From Ruminococcus flavefaciens AE3010 (GTDB lineage: Bacteria; Bacillota; Clostridia; Oscillospirales; Ruminococcaceae), in assembly GCF_000526795.1 (NCBI RefSeq), contig NZ_JAGT01000001.1, forward strand, positions 1,201,001 to 1,265,000: a stretch of DNA of 64,000 nt, given 5' to 3'. The notes beneath the pieces were generated by a model that made no database searches, had not been told where the DNA came from, and worked only from the letters and a program-made list of their open reading frames with translations. A program made the position numbers and the translations under genes. Shown piece by piece: positions 35,216-42,955 of this stretch (within the stretch, counting starts at the first letter, position 1; every line of letters starts with the position of its first letter).

Positions 35216-35268
35216 TTTTCCGGATTCCGCCAAACCGCCCGTGGTGGGCGGTCGGCGGCTCGGCAGGC

Positions 35269-36213
35269 TCAAGGTCTGCCGAATCGGAAGGCGTTATCGC
35301 CGGTAAGGTTCTGCGTCAGGGTTTCTCTTGCGGTGGCGAACTCGTCGCCAATGAAGCCCATTCTCATCAGCCAAGTCCGCATCGCGAACTTTTTGTTTTC
35401 CTTCTGCTGTTCCTTCGGGCTTGCGCTGCGCAGGTCTTTTGCCATCTGGCTCATTGCAAGGCAAAGCTGAATGTAGCTCTTGAGCTTGCCTGCATGAAGC
35501 CCGTTCTGCTTTCCGTTTGCGGGCTTGTCGAACTGGAAAAGGCGGAATTCAATCGTGCCCTTTGTGAAGGTGGCGTGGAGGTTCAGCATATGGTAGCGGC
35601 TGTCGTTGTAGTGGTGGGTTCTGCCGTAGTCGCATCCCTGTGCGCCGTACCAGATGTCTGCAAGCTGCGCCATCGTGGTGGGCTTCTTCTTGTTGAGCTG
35701 CTGCAGGAAATTCGGGTTTACCGTTCTGCAGTAGCGGTTCATACGGCTGCTGTCAACCTTGATTGCTTCGGCGATCAGCGTTTCGTGGCTTGCCATCAGG
35801 TTTGCGAGGTTTCGCAGGCTCTGCGGTGTGTGTCCCGCTGCGCCGATGTGAATGTGAACTCCGCAGCCTCTGGTGTAGTCGCTCTTTGCGCCCGCCTTGC
35901 GAAGGCGTCTGATCAGCTCCTGCAGGGTTTCGATGTCCTCGTAGTGCAGGATCGGTGTGACCAGTTCGCACTTTTCGCTGTCCGGTCCGCTGATGCTGCA
36001 GTCGCGCTGGAATTTCCACTCGCGTCCCTGTGCGTCCCAGGCGCTGTAGGTTTCGTAGCCGTTGCGGTGTGCGGTGTACTCGCTGCGGTTTGTGCCGAAG
36101 AACTCGGCGGCGAGCTTTGCGGCAGCCTTGCGGGTGATGTTGTTCATCTCAACCTCAACCCCGATCGTCTGCTCCTTCATTCTGTTGATCTGTGCCTGTG
36201 TCTTTGCGTTCAT
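35269..36213 (-). CDS. Amidoligase (GCS2-like) enzyme, family-promoter gene g
   Basis: 314 aa. Putative ATP-dependent amide/peptide ligase of the glutamine-synthetase-like fold. Family motifs in order: IGVEVEMN (about 18), the CELVTPILH strand (about 84), RGCGVHIHIGAAGH (about 115) and GTIEFRLFQFD (about 220), with the metal and ATP-binding acidic and histidine residues intact. Ends NLTGDNAFRFGRP. Start at 36213 is set by AGGAGG; the longer frame begins in the promoter. Such enzymes with GGCT partners have been proposed to make peptide tags or modified metabolites; the substrate here is unknown. Confidence 0.9.
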   Translation of the reverse strand: MNAKTQAQINRMKEQTIGVEVEMNNITRKAAAKLAAEFFGTNRSEYTAHRNGYETYSAWDAQGREWKFQRDCSISGPDSEKCELVTPILHYEDIETLQELIRRLRKAGAKSDYTRGCGVHIHIGAAGHTPQSLRNLANLMASHETLIAEAIKVDSSRMNRYCRTVNPNFLQQLNKKKPTTMAQLADIWYGAQGCDYGRTHHYNDSRYHMLNLHATFTKGTIEFRLFQFDKPANGKQNGLHAGKLKSYIQLCLAMSQMAKDLRSASPKEQQKENKKFAMRTWLMRMGFIGDEFATARETLTQNLTGDNAFRFGRP

Positions 36214-36264
36214 GGTGGTATCCTCCTGTTTGGTTTTTGGTGTGTTTTCCCTTTCGGTAGTCAC

Positions 36265-36293
36265 ATATTAACTCTAAACCGAGGATATATCAA
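36265..36293 (-). promoter_or_regulatory. Family promoter copy g
   Basis: TTGATA (36293-36288), 17-bp spacer ending CGGTTTAGAGT, TAATAT (36270-36265). Perfect element GTGTA-GTA-TACAC at 36340-36352, 46 bp upstream. Confidence 0.88.
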
Positions 36294-36354
36294 GCCGCTA
36301 AAACCACAGAATATCGAGGAAAATACAGCCTTGATGATTGTGTAGTATACACCC

Positions 36355-36383
36355 TTGACTTACTTGCAATAGTGTGGTAATAT
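36355..36383 (+). promoter_or_regulatory. Orphan plus-strand promoter
   Basis: TTGACT (36355-36360), 17 bp, TAATAT (36378-36383). It points into the 3' ends of minus-strand genes with no plus gene behind it. The same palindrome-then-promoter order occurs at 37442-37495 before a cargo gene. Confidence 0.6.
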
Positions 36384-36437
36384 GGGGTACGATGGAATAG
36401 GTCGTCACATTTCCGGAAGCCCCCGGAGGCTGTAAAA

Positions 36438-36668
36438 TCAGCCGCCGGAGATGACCTCGAACTCATCTGCGCCTTCGATCAGCGCAAGGCTTCTGCCGTT
36501 GTCCCACTTCATATGAATGTTGCCTGCATCGTCGATGATTGCAACTGTTCCGGTTGTACCGGGCGGCACTGGCGCGATGTCGTCCGCCATGCGAATCAGG
36601 CGGATGCGAGTGCCTGCGGGATAGCGCTCCCGTAGGGCTTTCAGTTCAGCATCATTCGGAAACCGCAT
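36438..36668 (-). CDS. DUF4314-like protein
   Basis: 76 aa. The pattern [20 protein letters not shown], then GTTGTV and [18 protein letters not shown], is that of DUF4314, a small beta-barrel family in Firmicute mobile elements. ATG 36668 has GGAGG at proper distance inside the end of the preceding gene (17-bp overlap). It is the second gene of the operon of promoter h. Function unknown. Confidence 0.87.
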   Translation of the reverse strand: MRFPNDAELKALRERYPAGTRIRLIRMADDIAPVPPGTTGTVAIIDDAGNIHMKWDNGRSLALIEGADEFEVISGG

Positions 36669-37317
36669 CGTCAGCACCTCCTTCGGGCTTGCCGTGACGG
36701 AAGGCGGAGCTTCCGGTCAGGTTGCGGAGCAGAACCTTGCGCACCGGCTTGTACTCTTCGCCAATCATGCCGAGGCGCAGGAGGAAGCAGCGGAATGCGT
36801 ACTTCTCGTTGTCACTGGTGTCCGGCTTGTTGACCACGCGCTTGAGGTTCTTTGCGAACTCACAAAGGGCGGTAATGAAGCGAGTGTAGGCATCGCCGTC
36901 GCCGTCCTTCTCGACCGTGAACCACGGGAACTCAACCGTTTCCTCGCACTTGTTGACCGCAAGGCTCTCCGTGTTCAGCGCGTGTTTCAGGAGCGTTTCC
37001 TTGTTGGCGATGAGCTGGAGCAGATTGTTCATCGACTGCTCCGTGAAGAAATCCCTCGGCATCGAAATCGTCAGGGCTTCCGGCTCGTCCTCGGAAGTGT
37101 AGCCTGCCTTGTCCAGCCCGTCCAAAACCCTCTCGATGACCTCGGTGTCCATGCGGTCAGCGAAGGAAAGCACCGCATCCTTGCTCAGGGTGAAGAATCC
37201 GATCTCGTAGGCGCAGCTCGGAACACCGCAGTAGCGGACATCCATCTCAGCAAGCTCGCCGATCTTCTGCGCCAGTGCCTTGCGCTGGTTCTTTTCAATA
37301 TTGAATCTGATATTCAT
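36652..37317 (-). CDS. Amidoligase-like paralogue lacking catalytic motifs, family-promoter gene h
   Basis: 221 aa. The C-terminal half aligns by eye with the amidoligase at 35269: both have a K(Y/F)AFR/MR-type helix, LGMIGEEY versus MGFIGDEF, and end NLTG-(S/D)-(S/N)-AFR-(H/F)-G-(K/R)-P. The catalytic GCGVHIHIG segment is absent and EFR is replaced by EFP (ETVEFPWF). It is therefore probably a non-catalytic partner or decoy. ATG 37317 follows CAGGAGGT. Confidence 0.75.
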   Translation of the reverse strand: MNIRFNIEKNQRKALAQKIGELAEMDVRYCGVPSCAYEIGFFTLSKDAVLSFADRMDTEVIERVLDGLDKAGYTSEDEPEALTISMPRDFFTEQSMNNLLQLIANKETLLKHALNTESLAVNKCEETVEFPWFTVEKDGDGDAYTRFITALCEFAKNLKRVVNKPDTSDNEKYAFRCFLLRLGMIGEEYKPVRKVLLRNLTGSSAFRHGKPEGGADDAVSE

Positions 37318-37367
37318 GATGTGACCTCCTGTTTTTCACCGCTTGCTGCGGTTTTGATTGTAGTCAC

Positions 37368-37396
37368 ATATTAACTCTGAACCGCACAGATAGCAA
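37368..37396 (-). promoter_or_regulatory. Family promoter copy h
   Basis: TTGCTA (37396-37391), 17-bp spacer ending CGGTTCAGAGT, TAATAT (37373-37368). Degenerate element GTGCA-TAT-TACAA at 37442-37454, 45 bp upstream. Confidence 0.87.
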
Positions 37397-37466
37397 GACT
37401 GTAAAACGGAGAATATGTGCGGGGAGGATTTTCCGATATTTGTGCATATTACAACGGCTCCAGATA

Positions 37467-37495
37467 TTGACATATCGGCGGATGTGCTGTATAAT
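37467..37495 (+). promoter_or_regulatory. Promoter of the DUF1801-like cargo gene
   Basis: TTGACA (37467-37472), 17-bp spacer, TATAAT (37490-37495), a perfect consensus pair. Confidence 0.88.
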
Positions 37496-37535
37496 CATAG
37501 TAATAGAAATCGGAATTTGTGAGGGTTATTCGATT

Positions 37536-37952
37536 ATGAAAGATAATAAGTGGAAGTGTCCAAAGTGCGGCCGTAGTTTTAGCCGGACAGGCCAGGGGCA
37601 CTATTGTGGAAAAGTCGAAACGATAGATGAGTATATTGATGCGCAGGATGAAAGTGTAAAGCCTTATTTGAATGAAATTCGGCAAATACTTCGCAGTGCT
37701 ATTCCTGAAGCACAGGAAAAGATATCGTGGAGTATGCCAACATACTGGAAGGGCGCGAACATTATACATTTTGCCGCATCAAAAAAACATATCGGACTCT
37801 ATCCCGGCGATGAAGCCCCTGTTGTCTTTGCTGATCAACTTGCAGGGTATGACGTGAGTAAAGGTACTATACGGATTCCGTATATTTCACCTCTTCCTAA
37901 AGACCTTATTGCCAACATTGCAAGATGGTGCTATGAAAAATACCGCAAATGA
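37536..37952 (+). CDS. Zinc-finger plus DUF1801-like (YdhG/iron-chaperone fold) protein
   Basis: 138 aa. The short N-terminal metal site (CPKCGRSFSRTGQGHYC) is fused to a DUF1801-type domain (about 28-138: TIDEYIDAQDESVKPYLNEI, ISWSMPTYW, IGLYPG, GTIRIPY). The fold is related to frataxin-like proteins; function unknown. ATG 37536 has GAGGG upstream. It is in a plus-strand cargo pair with the next gene. Confidence 0.87.
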   Translation: MKDNKWKCPKCGRSFSRTGQGHYCGKVETIDEYIDAQDESVKPYLNEIRQILRSAIPEAQEKISWSMPTYWKGANIIHFAASKKHIGLYPGDEAPVVFADQLAGYDVSKGTIRIPYISPLPKDLIANIARWCYEKYRK

Positions 37953-38146
37953 AAAAGGCTATATTTATTATCACGACTGTTTTTATAATGCTGATCACAT
38001 CAAGGTTTGTAATCAGAATTGTTGATGCAACTGTCCAGATCGATAATGATATCGCGCTCCTTATCATTCTGTTAATTGTGTTCAATGTGGTGATCGGGAT
38101 GCTGAGTCGTTTCCTGTACAAAAAGATATTTCGAGGGAAGTCTTGA
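37949..38146 (+). CDS. Small two-span membrane protein
   Basis: 65 aa with hydrophobic segments at about 3-20 (KAIFIITTVFIMLITS) and 34-55 (NDIALLIILLIVFNVVIGML) and a basic C-terminus. Overlaps the DUF1801-like gene by 4 bp, so it belongs to the same cassette. Unknown function. Confidence 0.75.
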   Translation: MKKAIFIITTVFIMLITSRFVIRIVDATVQIDNDIALLIILLIVFNVVIGMLSRFLYKKIFRGKS

Positions 38147-38235
38147 AAGAATCTGGCAGGTGAATGAACAGGTATATCGTAATTATGGCAGATAAAGCAG
38201 ACTAACAAATTCTGGTTTACGCGAATAATACACCA

Positions 38236-39495
38236 TCAGCCTTCCTTCGTCTCGACTTCTTTAACCAGATCGGAATAAGGAATCTGCTGTCCGTTACGAA
38301 TTACATACACGCCTTCGGCATCACCGGTGTCCTCAACGTAGCGCCGGAGGATGACGGAGGCGTATTTTTCGTCCAGTTCCATCATGTAGCAGATGCGGTT
38401 CATCTGCTCACACGCCATGAGCGTCGAGCCGCTGCCGCCGAAGGTGTCGATGACCACGGCGTTCTCCTGCGTGGAGTTTCCAATGGGATAGCCGAGCAGG
38501 TCGAGAGGCTTGCTGGTCGGATGGTTCGCATTGCGCTTCGGCTTGTCGAAATTCCAGATGGTCGTCTGCTTGCGGTCGGAATACCACTTGTGCTTGCCGT
38601 TCTGCATGAAGCCGTACAGCACCGGCTCGTGCTGCCACTGGTAATCGGAGCGTCCGAGGACAAGGCTGTCCTTCACCCAGATGCAGCAGCCTGCAAGGTG
38701 GAATCCCGCATCGACGAATGCACGACGGAAATTCAGCCCTTCGGTGTCTGCATGGAACACATAAGCCGCACCGCCTTTTTCGAGGTGTGCCGCCATACAC
38801 TGGAATGCCGCCAGCAGGAAGTTGTAGAACTCCTCGTTCTTCATGCTGTCGTTCTGAATGGTCAGACCGCTGGAGCTTTTGAAAGATACACCGTAGGGCG
38901 GATCGGTCAGAATGAGATTTGCTTTCGTATCGCCCATAAGTGTATTTACATCATCGGGACTGGTCGCATCACCGCACATGAGGCGATGCCTGCCGACCAT
39001 CCACACATCACCGCGCTCCACAAACGCTGCCTTCTCCAGCGCTGCGGTCAGGTCAAAATCATCGTCCTTCGCATCGCTTCCGGTTCCGTCGGAGAACAAG
39101 TCAGCCAGTTCCTTTTCATCGAAGCCGGTCATAGAGAGGTCGTAGCCGAGGTCTTGCAGTTCCTGCATCTCCACGGCGAGAAGCTCCTCGTCCCAGCCCG
39201 CATCCAGCGCCATTCGGTTGTCGGCAAGGATGTATGCTTTCTTCTGCGCATTGGTCAGGTGGTCAACATATACACACGGCACCTCCGTGATGCCTTCCTC
39301 CTTCGCCGCCATCAGGCGACCGTGACCTGCGATGACATTGTATTCCCGGTCGATGATGACCGGATTGACGAATCCGAACTCACGCAGCGAGGAACGCAGC
39401 TTCTTGATCTGCTCCGGCGAGTGAGTGCGGGCGTTATTCACATAAGGTATGAGCTTGTCTGTGCTGACAAGCTGAAAGTCTGTCGTTGTTTTCAT
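38236..39495 (-). CDS. Phage DNA methyltransferase with N-terminal ParB-like domain
   Basis: 419 aa. ParB/sulfiredoxin-like N-terminus (about 8-110, NARTHSPEQIKKLRSSLREF, VIAGHGRLMAAKEEG). C-terminal N6-adenine or N4-cytosine methylase of the beta class: LTDPPYGV (about 198) comes before the SAM motif FGGSGSTLMACE (about 365). No restriction enzyme lies beside it. The usual role next to terminases is protection of phage DNA from host restriction. Confidence 0.92.
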   Translation of the reverse strand: MKTTTDFQLVSTDKLIPYVNNARTHSPEQIKKLRSSLREFGFVNPVIIDREYNVIAGHGRLMAAKEEGITEVPCVYVDHLTNAQKKAYILADNRMALDAGWDEELLAVEMQELQDLGYDLSMTGFDEKELADLFSDGTGSDAKDDDFDLTAALEKAAFVERGDVWMVGRHRLMCGDATSPDDVNTLMGDTKANLILTDPPYGVSFKSSSGLTIQNDSMKNEEFYNFLLAAFQCMAAHLEKGGAAYVFHADTEGLNFRRAFVDAGFHLAGCCIWVKDSLVLGRSDYQWQHEPVLYGFMQNGKHKWYSDRKQTTIWNFDKPKRNANHPTSKPLDLLGYPIGNSTQENAVVIDTFGGSGSTLMACEQMNRICYMMELDEKYASVILRRYVEDTGDAEGVYVIRNGQQIPYSDLVKEVETKEG

Positions 39496-39502
39496 GTGTA
39501 CC

Positions 39503-40063
39503 TCACTTCCTGCTGCGGAGTAGCTGCTCCATCATATCGTCCTGCGGAGAGCCGTCGAATTTGGTTGTGCAGTTCTGCTTCACGATATCGAAAATCTCGT
39601 ACCAGAGCAGATTTGCCTGTTTCTGATAGGACTGGCTGAGGGATGCGAACGGAGAAGCGACCACGCCGCCGGTCGTCGGGTGCTTGCCGAGCAGACCGTA
39701 GGTTGAGAGCGCTTCCTCGCACTGGATGAAACGAGCGAACGCCAGCGAGTAGCTTTCGAGCAGTCGCTTGTTCACCAGCTTTTCGCAGCCGCGATTCTTC
39801 AGCCATATCCATGTTTCCTTGTAGATTTCATCAGCGCCGAGGGGCTTGCCGTCCTTCTGCCGTGCCGAGAGGTATTCACTCGGCGAGGGCATATCCTCAC
39901 CGACAAGGTCAGCGGCATCATCAAGGTCAGCACCTTCCAGCGCGGTCGGGGTGAATTCGATGATGTCGGCATCCTCTCCTGCGGCAATTTTCTCGGCGAG
40001 AGGCTTCGGCTTGTCACCTGCACGGACACGTCGTCCGCCACGGTTTGTACCGTCCTTTGCCAT
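39503..40063 (-). CDS. terS: Terminase small subunit (P27 family)
   Basis: 186 aa. Basic N-terminus (NRGGRRVRAGDKPKPLAEKI), then the helical P27 core (YLSARQKDGKPLGADEIYKE; LLESYSLAFARFIQCEEAL; ASPFASLSQSYQKQANLLWYE). It recognises the packaging site. It lies between the HNH gene and the methylase instead of directly before TerL. Confidence 0.92.
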   Translation of the reverse strand: MAKDGTNRGGRRVRAGDKPKPLAEKIAAGEDADIIEFTPTALEGADLDDAADLVGEDMPSPSEYLSARQKDGKPLGADEIYKETWIWLKNRGCEKLVNKRLLESYSLAFARFIQCEEALSTYGLLGKHPTTGGVVASPFASLSQSYQKQANLLWYEIFDIVKQNCTTKFDGSPQDDMMEQLLRSRK

Positions 40064-40081
40064 ATCATCACCTGCCTATAA

Positions 40082-40280
40082 AAAATGCCGAAACCACGCG
40101 GATTTCGGCTTGTAAAATATTCGAGGGGGGTTAATCGGGTGTTTGAACTGCACTTTTTGTGCGTGAGAGGGGGCGCCGGTCTTGTGATCGTTGCACCGTA
40201 GAGATTTCGATACCCCCACCGGGCAGCCCCCAGCCCTCCCCATTCTCCTAAAAAGCATATCATTTTAGGAGAAAGCGGAA
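40082..40280. other. Candidate cos/packaging region between HNH and small terminase
   Basis: A gene-free gap of 218 bp with runs of G (GAGGGGGG, GAGAGGGGGCGCCGG) and C tracts. It also holds an 11-bp perfect inverted repeat TTCTCCTAAAA (40243-40253) / TTTTAGGAGAA (40263-40273), which may terminate the HNH transcript. HNH-terminase gaps hold cos in many Firmicute phages; this one is inferred from position only. Confidence 0.45.
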
Positions 40281-40281
40281 A

Positions 40282-40632
40282 TTAGTAGGAGTATTCCGGT
40301 CTGCTGTCTTCAGTTCCGGTTTTCTTATCGTGACACGCCTTGCATAGCGCCTGCCAGTTGGTGTCGCTCCACATCAGGTAATGGTCACCTCGGTGCGGAA
40401 CGATGTGGTCAACGACCGTTGCGGTCACATACTTTCCCTGCGCCAGACACTTCACGCACAGCGGGTGCTTCCGCAGGTACGCCTTGCTGACACGCTGCCA
40501 CTTGCTGCCGTAGCCACGCTTGGCGGCTGACGGACGCTCAGGGTGCAGGGGCTTGTGTTCGTCACAGTACGCACCCTCGGTCAGTCTCGGACAGCCGGGG
40601 TGCTTGCATGGTTTCAGTGCCTTCCTCGGCAT
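40282..40632 (-). CDS. HNH endonuclease
   Basis: 116 aa. Metal-binding cysteines (CKHPGCPRL; CVKC; CKACHDKK) surround the HNH core VVDHIVPHRGDHYL and DTNWQALCKACH. ATG 40632 follows GGAGG at 8 nt. Phage HNH proteins next to terminase genes are needed for cos cleavage in several phages. Confidence 0.92.
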   Translation of the reverse strand: MPRKALKPCKHPGCPRLTEGAYCDEHKPLHPERPSAAKRGYGSKWQRVSKAYLRKHPLCVKCLAQGKYVTATVVDHIVPHRGDHYLMWSDTNWQALCKACHDKKTGTEDSRPEYSY

Positions 40633-40657
40633 CGCCGACACCTCCTTCGGGCATAAC

Positions 40658-40690
40658 AAAAGCCGCTGCGGATACCCACAACGGCTTTTT
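40658..40690. terminator. Bidirectional terminator after the early operon
   Basis: AAAAGCCG (40658-40665) pairs with CGGCTTTT (40682-40689), with inner TGCGG/CCACA pairing. T-runs on both strands. It separates the early operon from the packaging genes. Confidence 0.8.
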
Positions 40691-40734
40691 ACATATTCTT
40701 CTATTATACATTATAGCACACATTTCCAGTGTTT

Positions 40735-41151
40735 TCAAGTGAATTGGACTGCATCGGACTGCAAACTTTCAAGGGCTTTTGCGTGGATATAATAAGCCTT
40801 GCGCTTGCTGATAAACATCTCCGCAGCAACGGCACTCCACGGCTTGAACTCCAGATAGCGTTTGGAAAGAAGGTCACGGGCATCGCTGTCCTGTACTGCA
40901 TTGATGCGGGTTTCCATACCAGCAATCAGCGCATCGTATTCTGCCTGCGTTTCCTGTATATCCTGCTCCAGCGCCATGATCTTAAAAACGGTGCCTTCCA
41001 TTTTGCTGCGGTCAGGTGATACCGTCCTCGGCATATCATTGATGCCACTGCCGTTCATGCCCTCCGCCCTCTGCCGCAACAGATGGATTTCGTGTATCTT
41101 ACGCTGGATGCGTCTGCGGAGTCGTTCTGCCTGCTCCCAGTATTCTTTCAT
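40735..41151 (-). CDS. ArpU/DUF1492-like phage transcription regulator
   Basis: 138 aa. N-terminal coiled coil (MKEYWEQAERLRRRIQRKIH) and a C-terminal sigma-region-4-like helix-turn-helix (LLSKRYLEFKPWSAVAAEMF, ISKRKAYYIHAKALESL). Proteins of this type act at the end of early operons and control late transcription. It is in the right place, just before the packaging genes. Confidence 0.85.
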   Translation of the reverse strand: MKEYWEQAERLRRRIQRKIHEIHLLRQRAEGMNGSGINDMPRTVSPDRSKMEGTVFKIMALEQDIQETQAEYDALIAGMETRINAVQDSDARDLLSKRYLEFKPWSAVAAEMFISKRKAYYIHAKALESLQSDAVQFT

Positions 41152-41342
41152 GCAAATTCCTCCCTCATCATTTTTATCAGCTTTTCGCCGTTCATATCCG
41201 ACATGAAGTCAAACCACTGCGACCGCAGGAACTGTTCACATTCAAGCGTTGTTATGATATCGTGTGATTGCAGCGCCTCCCGGTAATCCAAGAGACACTG
41301 CTTGATAATTGCTGCCGCCAGTAATTTGTATCCTTCCGTCAT
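41148..41342 (-). CDS. Small hypothetical phage protein
   Basis: 64 aa, helical (TEGYKLLAAAIIKQCLLDYR; LECEQFLRSQWFDFMSDMNG). 4-bp overlaps on both sides show it is a translated operon member. A short helical protein at this place is common in Firmicute prophages; role unknown. Confidence 0.8.
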   Translation of the reverse strand: MTEGYKLLAAAIIKQCLLDYREALQSHDIITTLECEQFLRSQWFDFMSDMNGEKLIKMMREEFA

Positions 41343-42673
41343 TTAACCCTCGCTTTCACGGCTTTCATCATCGCCGCCTGTGTCTTGTCCTTGTTTTCCA
41401 GAACCTTCATGATGTCCTCGTCGATCGTTCCCGCCGCAACAAGGTGATGGATGACGACTGTTTCGGACTGCTGCCCCTGTCGCCAGAGTCGGGCATTGGT
41501 CTGCTGGTACAGCTCCAGCGACCACGGCATCGTGTACCAGATGATGGTGCTGCCGCCGGACTGGAGGTTCAGACCGTGACCTGCGGAAGAAGGCTGAATC
41601 AGTGCGACTGGGATTTTGCCCTTATTCCAGTCGGCGATGTCGGCATCGCTCTTGATCTCCCGGCAGTCGAAGCGCTCCATAATGCTGTCGCGCTCGTGCT
41701 TGTACCAGTACGCAATCAGTACCGGCTTGCCGTTCTGCGCTTCGATCAGATCTTCCAGCGCATCCAGCTTGTGGGAATGTATCCGCATCACGCTGCCGCC
41801 GTCGGTATAAACCGAACCGCTGGCAAGCTGTGTCAGCTTTCCACACAGGACACCTGCGTTTGCTGCCGTTATGGAATCACGCACGAAGTCCACGCACATT
41901 TCCTGTTCCATTTCCCTGTAGAATGTCGCTGCCGCTTCATCCAGCTCCACGGAATCAGCCGTCATCACAAGCTCCGGCATTTTCAGGTGGTCGGTTGTTT
42001 TCATGGAAATGCTGATGTCGGCAATCTTGGTGTATATCTGTTTCTCTGCACCCGGTCTGGGAGAATAGGTAAAGCCGTTCCAGTCCGGTGTAAAGTAGGC
42101 ATCGCGGTACTGACCGATACGTTTTCCGAGGCGTTCTCCCTTGTCCAGCAGGCGGAACTGCGCCCACAGATCCATGAGACCGTTGCTGCATGGTGTACCG
42201 GTCAGCCCTACAATGCGCTTCACGAAGGGGCGCACCTTCCGCAAAGCCTTGAAGCGCTTGGACTGATGGTTCTTGAAGGAACTCAGCTCGTCGATCACCA
42301 CCATGTCAAAGTCGAACGGCATTCCGCTGCTTTCGATGAGCCACTGCACGTTCTCGCGGTTGATGATATACAGGTCAGCTTTCTGCCGGAGAGCTGCAAG
42401 GCGCTGGTCGCGGCTGCCGAGAACCAAACTGTAGGTCAGCCCTTTGAGATGATCCCACTTGCTGATTTCTGCCGCCCAGCTATTCTTGCATACACGGATT
42501 GGTGCGATGATAAGAACCTTTCTGACCTCGAAGCGGTCGAACATCATATCGTTCAGCGCCGTCAGCGTTATGCTCGTCTTGCCTAATCCGCATTCCAATA
42601 ATACCGCCGCCTGCGGATGTGTTTCGATGAAGTCCACGGCAAACTTCTGATAATCATGAGGTTTGTATTGCAT
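41339..42673 (-). CDS. SNF2-type DNA helicase
   Basis: 444 aa. Walker A variant ECGLGKTSITL (about 28), DELSSFKNH in place of DEAH (about 127), GLTGTPCSNG (motif III), the QPSSAGHGLNLQSGG motif V and TNARLWRQGQ motif VI (RxxRxGQ). ATG 42673 fits GGAGG spacing better than the TTG one codon earlier. It lies next to VRR-NUC, the usual phage replication pair. Confidence 0.93.
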   Translation of the reverse strand: MQYKPHDYQKFAVDFIETHPQAAVLLECGLGKTSITLTALNDMMFDRFEVRKVLIIAPIRVCKNSWAAEISKWDHLKGLTYSLVLGSRDQRLAALRQKADLYIINRENVQWLIESSGMPFDFDMVVIDELSSFKNHQSKRFKALRKVRPFVKRIVGLTGTPCSNGLMDLWAQFRLLDKGERLGKRIGQYRDAYFTPDWNGFTYSPRPGAEKQIYTKIADISISMKTTDHLKMPELVMTADSVELDEAAATFYREMEQEMCVDFVRDSITAANAGVLCGKLTQLASGSVYTDGGSVMRIHSHKLDALEDLIEAQNGKPVLIAYWYKHERDSIMERFDCREIKSDADIADWNKGKIPVALIQPSSAGHGLNLQSGGSTIIWYTMPWSLELYQQTNARLWRQGQQSETVVIHHLVAAGTIDEDIMKVLENKDKTQAAMMKAVKARVK

Positions 42674-42935
42674 CAATGATTCCTCCTATCTGCTCCGGAT
42701 TGTCCAGCACAAAGGCTTTGAAGCCCAGCCGCCGAAGTGTTCTGATACGCAAGCGCTGCAGCGGACGGGGCGTTTCGCCGGGAGCCTTGACCTCCACGAA
42801 GCCGATTCTGCCGGACGGCATCAATACGATGCGGTCAGGCACACCTGCTGTTCCGGGAGATGTGAACTTCCAGCAGACACCGCCGACTGCTTTCACGGCA
42901 GCGACCATTTTTTCTTCAATTGATTTTTCTCGCAT
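42654..42935 (-). CDS. VRR-NUC domain nuclease
   Basis: 93 aa. The active site is visible as GVPDRIVLMPSGRIGFVEVKAPG (D and E-x-K). Start at 42935 (MREKSIEEKM) is at the beginning of the domain; the longer frame to 43061 includes the inverted-repeat region. It overlaps the helicase by 20 bp. It acts in phage recombination or replication. Confidence 0.9.
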   Translation of the reverse strand: MREKSIEEKMVAAVKAVGGVCWKFTSPGTAGVPDRIVLMPSGRIGFVEVKAPGETPRPLQRLRIRTLRRLGFKAFVLDNPEQIGGIIDAIQTS

Positions 42936-42955
42936 AGATTCGACCTTTCCGGGCA

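Noticed and set aside
35104..36345. 413-aa plus-strand frame opposite the amidoligase
   Set aside because: It covers the folded element R3, a family promoter and the amidoligase gene; composition is not protein-like.
41309..42586. 425-aa plus-strand frame opposite the SNF2 helicase
   Set aside because: Shadow of the helicase gene with all its motifs on the other strand.
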